Source of the DNA: DASWVC01 sp036401335
Lineage (GTDB): Bacteria; Verrucomicrobiota; Verrucomicrobiia; Chthoniobacterales; JAFAMB01
Reading direction: 5' to 3'
Assembly (NCBI GenBank): GCA_036401335.1
Contig: DASWVC010000161.1
Location: 1-7,456, forward strand
DNA length: 7,456 bases
Below are positions 1-5,893 of the stretch, piece by piece. Numbering within the stretch: the first letter of the stretch is position 1; every line of letters begins with the position of its first letter. The notes under the pieces were generated by a model. It was not told where the DNA came from, did no database searches, and saw nothing but the letters and a program-made list of their open reading frames with translations. The position numbers and the translations under genes were made by a program.

Positions 1-395
1 GAAGGCCGTTTGCCCAACAAATGTTCAATTCGCAGCACTTTGGCAATGGCGGTCACCCGGTTGCGCACATCCTTGCCGCTCATCCGGAATGCGCGCAGCG
101 GGAAGGCGATGTTCTCAAATGCCGTCAGGTGCGGGTACAGCGAATACAGCTGGAAAACAAAGGCAACGTCCCGGTCGCTCGGCGGCAAGCGATCGACTCG
201 CTTTTTCCCGATTCGGATCTCGCCGCTGTCGATTTCTTCCAGGCCGGCGATCGCTCGCAACGTGGTTGTCTTGCCGCAGCCGGACGGCCCTAGGAGCACC
301 ACGAATTCCCCGTGAGCGATTTGCAGGTGCAATTTTCGAATGACCCAGTTCGTCCCGAAGCGCTTCTCGATGTCGATGAGGTCGATGTCAGCCAT
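1..395 (-). CDS. Sugar ABC transporter ATP-binding protein, MalK/UgpC-like (3' part beyond window edge)
   Basis: This is the N-terminal 131 residues of an ABC ATPase that would energise import by the two permeases encoded upstream. It starts at ATG 393-395 and reads off the left edge without a stop. Walker A is visible as GPSGCGKTT at residues 36-44, and the Q-loop glutamine is Q82 in VFQLYSLYPHLT, the usual wording of carbohydrate-importer ATPases. The signature motif, Walker B, the H-loop and any C-terminal regulatory domain lie outside the window, so activity cannot be judged. The start overlaps the end of the small membrane-protein gene by 8 bases (stop TGA at 388-390), which suggests translational coupling. 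It is the last visible gene of the minus-strand transport operon. Family assignment is secure; the transported substrate is not known. Confidence 0.95.
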   Translation of the reverse strand, partial: MADIDLIDIEKRFGTNWVIRKLHLQIAHGEFVVLLGPSGCGKTTTLRAIAGLEEIDSGEIRIGKKRVDRLPPSDRDVAFVFQLYSLYPHLTAFENIAFPLRAFRMSGKDVRNRVTAIAKVLRIEHLLGKRP

Positions 396-606
396 GGTGC
401 ACACGTGATTCCGGCCGTTCGGCCGGTCGCGGAACCGGGGCCGGCGACCGGAGCCGGGAAAACACGTTGAAAAGAATGAGCCCGACCAGAATCATCAGAA
501 CGCTGTAACGGTGAAGCAAATCGATCCACGGCTGGCAGAGCGACACCACCCCGAAGACCATGAGGGACATGGAGAAATGTTCGAGCTTGCGTGCGTGGCG
601 TTTCAT
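388..606 (-). CDS. Small two-helix inner-membrane protein inside the ABC transporter operon
   Basis: A 72-residue protein of unknown function. The N-terminus is basic (MKRHARK). A first hydrophobic segment covers about residues 12-31 and is broken by Gln-Pro-Trp at 25-27. A second runs from about 34 to 50 (SVLMILVGLILFNVF). A proline- and arginine-rich tail follows, giving a helical-hairpin topology. I chose ATG 604-606 over the TTG two codons upstream because AGGGA lies 9 bases before it. It begins 12 bases after the stop of the MalG-type gene and overlaps the ATPase start by 8 bases, so its place within the operon argues that it is translated. Inference: an accessory or stabilising subunit of the importer. 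I do not recognise a named family. Spurious translation is possible but unlikely given the hydrophobic pattern and tight packing. Confidence 0.8.
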   Translation of the reverse strand: MKRHARKLEHFSMSLMVFGVVSLCQPWIDLLHRYSVLMILVGLILFNVFSRLRSPAPVPRPAERPESRVHHG

Positions 607-618
607 CGGCAAGGGTCC

Positions 619-1578
619 CTATTTCCGGACGGCTCCAAAGGTAACCCCGCGCAACAGGTGACCCCTCAGCAGGAACGTGAAAACTGTCACCGGCATCAGA
701 AAGAGGACCGCGCCGGCCGCGATGGTGGTCCAGTCCACCAGGCCCGATCCCAACTGTGAAGGGATGTAAGGCGGCGCGGTCTGGGCCCGGCGGCTCGTCA
801 TCATCAGCGCAAAAGCGTACTCGTTCCACGCTGTGATAAAGCAGAAGACCGCCGTTGCGGCGATGCCGGTAGCGGCTTGCGGCAGCACGATTTTGCGAAA
901 CGCTTCCAGCCGCGTGTAACCGTCCACGAGGGCCGCCTCTTCGTATTCGGTCGGAATCTCATCCACAAAGCCTTTCATGATCCAAACCGAAAAGGAGAGG
1001 TTGAACGCCGTGTACAGGAAAATCAGTCCAAGGTGGGTGTCGACCAGCCCGGCTGCGCGGTACATGAGAAACATCGGGATCGCCACGACCACCGGTGGCA
1101 GCATCCGGGTGGAAAGGATAAAGAACAGCCAATCCGCCTCCCCGGGCATCTTAAAGCGCGAAAACCCGTAGGCCGTGAGCGTGCCCATGCTGACGGCCAG
1201 GAACGTGCTGGTGACCGCAATGATGATGCTGTTGGTGAAGCGGCCGACGTACCCGGAGTTTTCGATATGGCCTTTGTCGTCCCGGATGAAACGCTCGCCC
1301 TCGCCCATGACGCTGCGTTCCCACCAGGGCATTTTCGCCTGCGTCTCCCTGTCCGCATCACCCCGGCGTTGTACCCGGGCGGTGAATAGCTTGATAAACG
1401 CCGTGACCTGGGGCCTGAAAAAAACGGTGGGCGGCACGGTGGTGGCATCGGCCCGCGCCTTAATTGCGGTGGAGGCAATCCAGTACAGCGGAATCATGGT
1501 GACCACGACGGCCGCAGCCAGCACGCCGATCGCCACCCGGTTCCAGACGCGCTGCGCTTTTGATTTAACGACCGCCAT
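619..1578 (-). CDS. Carbohydrate ABC transporter permease, MalG type, with enlarged periplasmic loop
   Basis: A 319-residue inner-membrane permease of the binding-protein-dependent transport family (MalG/LacG type). TM1 lies at about residues 15-36. Further hydrophobic segments start near 117, 150, 184, 238 and 288. The cytoplasmic coupling helix carries the EAA motif at 214-233 (EAA, then G220, ending I-V-L-P), which docks on the ATPase. Between TM1 and TM2, about residues 60-114 form a hydrophilic periplasmic insert (WWER at 85-88, several charged residues), longer than in E. coli MalG. The start ATG lies only 3 bases after the stop of the MalF-type gene, and the stop lies 12 bases before the small membrane-protein gene, so it is co-translated with its partners. 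It should form the translocation pore as a heterodimer with the MalF-type permease. Substrate unknown. Confidence 0.96.
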   Translation of the reverse strand: MAVVKSKAQRVWNRVAIGVLAAAVVVTMIPLYWIASTAIKARADATTVPPTVFFRPQVTAFIKLFTARVQRRGDADRETQAKMPWWERSVMGEGERFIRDDKGHIENSGYVGRFTNSIIIAVTSTFLAVSMGTLTAYGFSRFKMPGEADWLFFILSTRMLPPVVVAIPMFLMYRAAGLVDTHLGLIFLYTAFNLSFSVWIMKGFVDEIPTEYEEAALVDGYTRLEAFRKIVLPQAATGIAATAVFCFITAWNEYAFALMMTSRRAQTAPPYIPSQLGSGLVDWTTIAAGAVLFLMPVTVFTFLLRGHLLRGVTFGAVRK

Positions 1579-1581
1579 CAG

Positions 1582-2466
1582 CTACCGCGCTTTAGCCTTG
1601 TTCAGGTATTTGATGTAGATGTTGGTTATCGCCAGCACCGCGAGCAGCATGATGTAGGCGAGCGCACAGGAATAACCGGTCTGCCATTCCTGAAACGCGA
1701 GCTTGTAAAGTTTGATCGCGACCAGCTCGGTCTCGTCCAGGCTTGCCATGATAAACGCAATGTCAAACGTCTTGAACGCTTCCATCGTGCGGAAGATGAT
1801 GGCGATCAGCAGCAACGGCGCAACCAACGGCAGCGTGATCCGGCGAAACACGAACCAGCCCGAGGCCCGGTCAATCGCGGCAGCTTCGTAGAGGGACGCA
1901 GGAATGGCCGAAAGCCCGGCCAGACAGAGCAGCATGACAAACGGTGACCACATCCAGATGTCAGTGATCGCAATGGCATAGAGCGCCGCGTCGGGGTTGG
2001 ACAGCCACTCCATCCGTTCCAAACCTAACAAGTAATTTACAATGCCCCACGACGGGCTGTACAACAGTTGCCAGAAAAGCCCGACCACCGCCGGCGACAT
2101 CATCATCGGCAGCATTAAAACCGTGGTCAACAGGCCTTTGCCCGGGATCGCCCGGTTAAGCAGAAGCGCGAGGCCGAACCCCACGACAACTTGGCCGGTC
2201 ACCGACACCACCACGTACTTCGCCGTGATGGTAAAGTTATTCCAGATGGCCGGGTCGCTGAGCAGGTCCTGGTAGTTTTGCAGCCCAATAAAGTGAGCCG
2301 GCCGGTTCATCGTCGCCCGGTAATCCGTAAACGAAAAACCGAGCGAGTAGAGCAGGGGAAAGATGTTAAAGACAATTAGAAAAACGATCGTCGGGATGAT
2401 GAACCAATTTCGAATCGCCAAGTCCGACAATCCTTGGCGCGCCAACGGCCTCGTGGAATTTGCCAT
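1582..2466 (-). CDS. Carbohydrate ABC transporter permease, MalF/UgpA type
   Basis: A 294-residue polytopic permease of the MalF/UgpA type, without the large periplasmic P2 domain of E. coli MalF. TM1 is at about 20-42 (IIPTIVFLIVFNIFPLLYSLGF), followed by the common FTDY and FIGLQNY elements. Further helices lie near 84-103, 112-136, 160-185, 214-228 and 266-288. The EAA loop is at 194-213 (EAAAIDRAS, ending I-T-L-P). Arg200 sits where the conserved glycine of the EAA consensus is usual, probably a subfamily trait. The ATG at 2464-2466 is preceded only by purine-rich sequence (GGGAAAG about 5 bases away), a weak ribosome site. It follows the binding-protein gene after a 101-base hairpin-bearing gap and ends 3 bases before the MalG-type start. 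Confidence 0.96.
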   Translation of the reverse strand: MANSTRPLARQGLSDLAIRNWFIIPTIVFLIVFNIFPLLYSLGFSFTDYRATMNRPAHFIGLQNYQDLLSDPAIWNNFTITAKYVVVSVTGQVVVGFGLALLLNRAIPGKGLLTTVLMLPMMMSPAVVGLFWQLLYSPSWGIVNYLLGLERMEWLSNPDAALYAIAITDIWMWSPFVMLLCLAGLSAIPASLYEAAAIDRASGWFVFRRITLPLVAPLLLIAIIFRTMEAFKTFDIAFIMASLDETELVAIKLYKLAFQEWQTGYSCALAYIMLLAVLAITNIYIKYLNKAKAR

Positions 2467-2567
2467 GTACGCTTTCCCGCATTCCCTTTACGCCCGGCGC
2501 CCTCCGGTCCAGGCACCGGCGTCAAAGGACGAGCCTGGGAGCGAGCGGCTCCCACGCGGGTGACGGG
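2467..2567. repeat. REP-like tandem stem-loops between binding-protein and permease genes
   Basis: This 101-base intergenic segment holds two neighbouring inverted repeats. The stronger has arms TGGGAGC (2536-2542) and GCTCCCA (2548-2554) around a 5-base loop, with two more pairs (GC/GC) beyond one mismatch. The second has arms CCGGT (2504-2508) and ACCGG (2515-2519). No T-tract follows on either strand, so they do not look like intrinsic terminators. The position just downstream of the binding-protein gene matches places where palindromes are known to protect upstream mRNA (the E. coli malE-malF gap is the textbook case), giving more binding protein than permease. The GGGAGC/GCTCCC core also resembles dispersed REP elements; copy number cannot be judged from one window. 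Confidence 0.6.
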
Positions 2568-3878
2568 CTATTTCAAGTAGCCTGATTTTTTCAGGATCGA
2601 TGCCCAGTCTTTCTCCAATCCGTTCATGGCTTCTTCCGCCGTGCCCTTGTTGGCCACAATGTACGGGTGCCAACGCTTGTTCGACGCGGTCAGCATTTCG
2701 GCATATTCCGGGATCGTCCAAAAGTCTTTCACCATCTGCATTGATTGGTAAAAAGCTTCGTTGTAAGGTGTCGCGGCACGAAATTCCTTTGAGGCCAGAA
2801 TCTTGGCATCACAGGTGTAGCCGCCCAGTTCACCCCACTTTTTCTGCGTGTCCTCGCGGATAAACCATTCGAGAAACTTGTAGCAAAGGTCACGCTTTTT
2901 GCTGTAACTGACGATGGAAAGGCCCTGTCCTCCCAAGGCAGCAAAACGTTTGCCGGTTGGCCCTTCGGGCATGGCAAAGTAGCCGGTGACGTTGGCGTAC
3001 TTGTTGGTGGCCGGGTTCGCGAGCGCCGGAAAAAACGCAAAGAAATTCATGCTCATCGGCACCAACCCTTCTGAGAACGCCTGGTTGGCCTCCTGGAAAA
3101 AGGTTTTGCTCCAATCCGGAGGACAAAACCCATACAATTCCTTGTACAGCTTGAGGCCGGCAATGGCTTCCTTCGAATTGGTGATGCCCTCGACTTTGTT
3201 GGTGCTGTAATCTCCCATGTCGCCGCCAAACCCGAACACCGTGTTCATCACGCCCATCGTGAGCGCATCGTACGAGTTGTCGGTGTAAATGGTCAGGCCA
3301 TAACGCCTTTCTTTCGGCCGGTAAAAGAATTCGGCGATGTCGCGCAACTGAGCCCAAGTTTTGGGCACGTCCAGTTCGTAGCCGTACTTTGTTTTGAAGG
3401 CCGCTTTCTCTTTGGGGTCTTCAAACCAATCCTTGCGGTAGGCCCACCCGTTGGCATCCCCCTCCAGGGGAATTGCCCAATAGTGGCCGCTCTTGCCGGG
3501 GTACTCGGCGTACCCTGCAACGGTTGCCGGCGCCATTTTCTCGGCGACATTGTTTTTCTTGAAAAAATCCGTGAGCTCGACGTAGTGGCCAGCGGTCGAA
3601 CCTGCGCCCAGCCATTGCGAATCGCCTACCACCATGTCGTAGGCATCTCCGCGGGCCGTCCACTCGCGGAAGGCTTTGGTCTGAAAGTCGGCCCACGGCG
3701 TGGTCTCGACCACCACCTGCGTGCCGGTTTCCTTTTCAAACCCTTTAACCAACTCCTGGAGGTAGTTGGCCGGATCCCATTGTGCCCATAAAATCGTGAG
3801 TTTTTCCTGCGCCTGGCTGGCTGTGCTGAGGGCCAAAAGCACGGTCAGACCGAACGCGGCTTGAAGCCGGGTAGTCAT
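2568..3878 (-). CDS. Extracellular solute-binding protein, family 1 (sugar ABC transporter)
   Basis: A 436-residue periplasmic binding protein. Residues 1-23 are a Sec signal peptide: R4, then a hydrophobic core from about 7 to 18, with likely cleavage after the A-S-Q-A stretch ending at residue 23. There is no lipobox cysteine, so it should be soluble in the periplasm. The mature start (EKLTILWAQWDPANYL) and the segment with FEKETGTQVVVETTPWADFQTK are typical of family 1 sugar-binding proteins, as is its length. Tryptophan and tyrosine richness (for example GHYWAIP, GWAYRKDWF) fits stacking against a sugar or polyol. AAGGTGA ends only about 2 bases before the ATG at 3876-3878, closer than usual, but the signal peptide supports this start. 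It heads the transport operon and is preceded by a candidate promoter. The ligand cannot be named from sequence. Confidence 0.95.
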   Translation of the reverse strand: MTTRLQAAFGLTVLLALSTASQAQEKLTILWAQWDPANYLQELVKGFEKETGTQVVVETTPWADFQTKAFREWTARGDAYDMVVGDSQWLGAGSTAGHYVELTDFFKKNNVAEKMAPATVAGYAEYPGKSGHYWAIPLEGDANGWAYRKDWFEDPKEKAAFKTKYGYELDVPKTWAQLRDIAEFFYRPKERRYGLTIYTDNSYDALTMGVMNTVFGFGGDMGDYSTNKVEGITNSKEAIAGLKLYKELYGFCPPDWSKTFFQEANQAFSEGLVPMSMNFFAFFPALANPATNKYANVTGYFAMPEGPTGKRFAALGGQGLSIVSYSKKRDLCYKFLEWFIREDTQKKWGELGGYTCDAKILASKEFRAATPYNEAFYQSMQMVKDFWTIPEYAEMLTASNKRWHPYIVANKGTAEEAMNGLEKDWASILKKSGYLK

Positions 3879-3936
3879 ATCACCTTGTTTGTATAAGTGG
3901 TGTCAGTGGGGGAAAGAATGTACGGGTGCGGGTGGC

Positions 3937-3950
3937 GGTCATCGATCACC
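3937..3950. promoter_or_regulatory. Imperfect palindrome, candidate operator
   Basis: A 14-base near-palindrome, GGTcATCGATcACC, has a perfect ATCGAT centre and two symmetrical mismatches. It lies about 10-25 bases downstream of the start site expected from the candidate promoter at 3966-3993, a usual place for a repressor. LacI-family sugar repressors favour symmetric sites with a central CG. No regulator gene is in the window, and chance occurrence is possible. Confidence 0.35.
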
Positions 3951-3965
3951 CGGTCGGACGCGATC

Positions 3966-3993
3966 AGACTAAAAGTCCCGCCGATGGTGTCAA
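3966..3993 (-). promoter_or_regulatory. Candidate sigma70-type promoter of the transport operon
   Basis: On the minus strand there is a perfect -35 hexamer TTGACA (3988-3993), a 16-base spacer and a -10-like TAGTCT (3966-3971), which keeps the key first, second and last positions of TATAAT. Transcription would start near 3959, leaving a leader of about 80 bases before the binding-protein ATG. This is the best promoter-like match I found in the 346-base gap. The -10 element is imperfect, so confidence is moderate. Confidence 0.5.
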
Positions 3994-4117
3994 GCTTCTA
4001 CCGTCGAGCGTCGTCTGAACCACAAGGCAGGTTCAAGTTACCAAACAGACCAGACCTCTGATAGATTGCAATCCAGGTCGGGTGCAGTGCAAGCATGCAA
4101 ATGACGCCCGCCCGGTA

Positions 4118-4141
4118 GGGGTGCTTGTCCTCAAGCGCCCC
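4118..4141. terminator. Strong hairpin, possible factor-independent-like terminator or attenuator without T-tract
   Basis: Arms GGGGTGCTTG (4118-4127) and CAAGCGCCCC (4132-4141) enclose the 4-base loop TCCT. The stem is 10 bp on the plus-strand RNA with one G-U pair; on the minus-strand RNA the same position is a C-A mismatch and the loop reads AGGA. It lies 84 bases beyond the cupin stop. Neither flank has a run of T, so it is not a classic intrinsic terminator. An mRNA-processing or attenuation role is an alternative. Confidence 0.45.
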
Positions 4142-4151
4142 AGAAGAACGT

Positions 4152-4188
4152 GTCGGCGTGACCGGGTAGCGGGGCCGGTAGGGCCGAC
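4152..4188. other. Two-tier stem-loop downstream of the cupin gene
   Basis: Outer arms are GTCGGC (4152-4157) and GCCGAC (4183-4188). After a symmetric 3x3 internal loop, inner arms ACCGG (4161-4165) and CCGGT (4175-4179) enclose a 9-base GC-rich loop. It begins 37 bases after the cupin stop in the direction of cupin transcription. With the 4118-4141 hairpin it makes a tandem pair, as seen at some 3' ends. No T-tract is present. Confidence 0.4.
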
Positions 4189-4224
4189 GGTCCCTCGCCG
4201 ACCGGGGTATCGGGGTGCGCCGAC

Positions 4225-4836
4225 CTACGCCGCTGTCCAAAGCTGCCGCAACTTGCCGCTTTCACCAGTCACCGGATCGCGTGTGGGCAACGGCAGCCCG
4301 GCGATGTTATGATCGGCCTGGGGCCGGTCACCCGGTTGACCCCGCAGCAGGTCCCAATGCCTGCCGTCCGGGTACGCACCGACCACGCCGAAATCCGCTG
4401 CGGCGCGAATGCACTGGTGGGCAAGGCCGGCCGGGATGACCAGTACGTCGCCAGCGGCCACCTGAAATTGTTGTCCGACCTTCGGGCCACCGAGCGTGAG
4501 CAGGGCCGAACCGGCATACACGCCCAGGACCTCATGGCTCGTGCTGTGGTAATGGTGGAACGGATAAACGCCGTTGCGCCAGGAATTTGTCCAACCGTTG
4601 GCCGCAAACCGTTCCTCAACCGTCGAGGCCGGGCCGGTTCCTGACAGAACTTGGCGGTAAACCACGAGCGGGTATTTGCCGCCGTTCGGGAACGTGCCGT
4701 CATCCGCAAAAGGAAACGCTTCCGGGTTCATTGCCGTTTCAGCCTGGGTTTGTGCGCCTCGGCCAGTTGCCTTGCTGACCAGGGAAGCGCCGGCAGCCAA
4801 GGCCAGTGCTTTCACCGCCGTGCGTCGCTCCATCAT
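4225..4836 (-). CDS. YjlB-like cupin protein with Tat-type leader
   Basis: A 203-residue single-domain cupin. Residues 1-32 look like a Tat export signal: E-R-R-T-A-V-K at 3-9, then an alanine/leucine-rich core to about residue 20. Cupin motif 1 is complete at 89-109 (G, five residues, H95-x-H97, E102, G109). Motif 2 is at 129-140 (G129, P135-x-G137, H140), though the usual final Asn is missing. H95, H97, E102 and H140 would bind a metal. The stretch GWTNSWRNGVYPFHHYHSTSHE matches the YjlB type of cupin, known from Bacillus but of unknown function; those I recall are cytoplasmic and shorter, so the exported form is notable. Of two adjacent ATGs I chose the first, with AGG 8 bases upstream. 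It may be a sugar isomerase-like or sensor protein; no reaction can be assigned. Confidence 0.85.
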   Translation of the reverse strand: MMERRTAVKALALAAGASLVSKATGRGAQTQAETAMNPEAFPFADDGTFPNGGKYPLVVYRQVLSGTGPASTVEERFAANGWTNSWRNGVYPFHHYHSTSHEVLGVYAGSALLTLGGPKVGQQFQVAAGDVLVIPAGLAHQCIRAAADFGVVGAYPDGRHWDLLRGQPGDRPQADHNIAGLPLPTRDPVTGESGKLRQLWTAA

Positions 4837-4842
4837 GGTCTC

Positions 4843-4870
4843 AACCTACGTGGTCGTGCAGGTTCGTCAA
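4843..4870 (-). promoter_or_regulatory. Weak candidate promoter of the cupin gene (near-leaderless)
   Basis: On the minus strand TTGACG (4865-4870), a 16-base spacer and TAGGTT (4843-4848) resemble a sigma70 promoter with the same spacing as the transport-operon candidate. Transcription would begin almost at the ATG at 4836, giving a leaderless or nearly leaderless mRNA. It overlaps the weak AGG ribosome site, so the two readings compete. Confidence 0.25.
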
Positions 4871-4902
4871 AAGGTGAGGGTCATCGAAGCCCCGGGGCAA
4901 CC

Positions 4903-5029
4903 GGACTGCGTTTGCGCAATTCAATGCAGGATTTTTGTAGCGCCGCCTCAGTCCGTTTGATGACGAACTCGGATTGAGCTTGGCAGCCGGCCGATTTTGC
5001 CGGACTGATGGGACTGCGTTCGCACGATT
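4903..5029. repeat. Imperfect 19-base direct repeat in the divergent intergenic region
   Basis: Copy 1 (4903-4921, GGACTGCGTTTGCGCAATT) and copy 2 (5011-5029, GGACTGCGTTCGCACGATT) agree at 16 of 19 bases and are 108 bases apart. Each contains an inverted TGCG/CGCA pair, spaced 4 bases in copy 1 and 2 in copy 2. Copy 1 also includes the perfect palindrome TTGCGCAA (4912-4919). They flank the likely promoter area of the aldolase gene, so paired regulator sites with looping are conceivable. Confidence 0.45.
4984..5007. other. Stem-loop upstream of the aldolase gene
   Basis: Arms CAG-CCGGC (4984-4991) and GCCGG-a-CTG (4999-5007) pair with one bulged A around a 7-base loop CGATTTT. It lies about 50 bases before the chosen aldolase start. 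It could be a leader hairpin or a chance structure. Confidence 0.3.
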
Positions 5030-5055
5030 CCCTCCGTTGCGGCCCTAAACCGTCT

Positions 5056-5868
5056 ATGCGCGAAAACCGGATAAAAACGTATTGGGAACGTGACGAGGCC
5101 GTGGTGAACGGTTGGTTATCGCTGCCGACCAGCATTTCGGCTGAGGTCTTGGCCCATGCGGGTTTTGATTCCCTCACGATCGACCTCCAGCACGGCGTTA
5201 TTGACTACCAGGCGGCGGTTTTCATCCTTCAGGCCATCTCCACCACGGCCACCGTGCCTTTGGTGCGGGTTCCGTGGCTTGAGCCCGGCATCATCATGAA
5301 GGTGCTGGACGCGGGCGCTTACGGCGTCATCTGTCCGATGATCAATTCGGCCGAGGAAGCTTTCCGCTTCGTCGCGGCCTGCCGGTACCCGCCGGCTGGC
5401 ATCCGGAGCTTCGGGCCGATCCGGGCGAATGTTTACGCCGGGCCCGGGTACCGGGAGGGAGCCAATGACCACGTCGTGACGATGGCGATGATCGAGACCC
5501 GGTCGGCGTTGGACCATTTGGAAGAAATCCTTTCGATCGACCATTTGGATGGCATTTACGTCGGGCCGGCGGACCTTTCGATTGCGCTCGGCTACCCGCC
5601 CCAGCTGGACAGCGAGGTACCGGAGGTGGTGGAAGCCATTGATCTTATTGTGGCCAAGGCCCGCGAGAAAAAGATCTTTGCCGGCATTCATACCGATGCC
5701 CCGGCTTATGCCCGGAAAATGGTAGAAAAAGGGTTTCGTTTCGTGACGGTCGGGACCGATCTGCGCCTGCTCACAAGCAAAGCGGCCGAGGTTTTGCAAC
5801 TCTTTGGCAGGCCAGGGCCCGACCTGGTTGCGAAAGCGGCTTCGGCGGGACCGGGGCCATACGGATGA
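5056..5868 (+). CDS. HpcH/HpaI-family class II aldolase (2-keto-3-deoxy acid aldolase type)
   Basis: A 270-residue aldolase of the phosphoenolpyruvate/pyruvate superfamily, which reversibly splits 2-keto-(3-deoxy) hydroxy acids into pyruvate (or a related oxoacid) and an aldehyde using a divalent metal. Visible hallmarks: GWLSLPTSISAEVLAHAGFD at 19-38, the catalytic His46 in DLQHG, Arg71 in VRVPW for carboxylate binding, the segment GIRSFGPIRA at 115-124, metal ligand Glu147 in MIET, and Asp173 in YVGPADLS. I chose ATG 5056 because family members begin just before the RxxxxK-x-x-W segment; an in-frame ATG at 5008 would add 16 residues of unconserved sequence. Neither start has a clear ribosome site. 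The next gene follows after 25 bases, so they are co-transcribed. The exact substrate is not predictable; sugar-acid or hydroxy-acid use is implied by neighbours. Confidence 0.92.
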   Translation: MRENRIKTYWERDEAVVNGWLSLPTSISAEVLAHAGFDSLTIDLQHGVIDYQAAVFILQAISTTATVPLVRVPWLEPGIIMKVLDAGAYGVICPMINSAEEAFRFVAACRYPPAGIRSFGPIRANVYAGPGYREGANDHVVTMAMIETRSALDHLEEILSIDHLDGIYVGPADLSIALGYPPQLDSEVPEVVEAIDLIVAKAREKKIFAGIHTDAPAYARKMVEKGFRFVTVGTDLRLLTSKAAEVLQLFGRPGPDLVAKAASAGPGPYG

Positions 5869-5893
5869 TTCCTCCTCGAACCCGTTGATCCAC

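Larger units (their letters stand above)
3879..4224. other. 346-base non-coding region between cupin and binding-protein genes
   Basis: I see no convincing gene here. An 80-codon frame at 3998-4240 (minus) is arginine- and proline-rich and family-less. The region holds a promoter candidate (3966-3993), a palindrome near the expected start site (3937-3950), a perfect 10-base palindrome GATTGCAATC (4064-4073), and two hairpins (4118-4141 and 4152-4188). GCCGAC occurs three times near the cupin end (4183, 4197, 4219) and CCGGTAGGG twice (4112 and 4175). The clustering suggests transcription end or processing after the cupin gene, then a fresh start for the transport operon. Confidence 0.6.

Noticed and set aside
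290..829. 179-codon minus-strand open frame across the permease end and the small membrane-protein gene
   Set aside because: Off-frame reading of well-supported genes; translation lacks hydrophobic pattern or motifs.
4064..4073. Perfect 10-base palindrome GATTGCAATC as an operator
   Set aside because: Too short and isolated to call; it lies upstream of the promoter candidate with no second copy of the same sequence.
3998..4240. 80-codon minus-strand open frame in the gap upstream of the binding-protein gene
   Set aside because: Arg/Pro-rich, low-information composition, overlaps the cupin end and the promoter and hairpins, and shows no recognisable domain.
5008..5055. N-terminal extension of the aldolase from ATG 5008
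   Set aside because: The 16 extra residues do not resemble the family, no ribosome site precedes this ATG, and it overlaps the second copy of the direct repeat.
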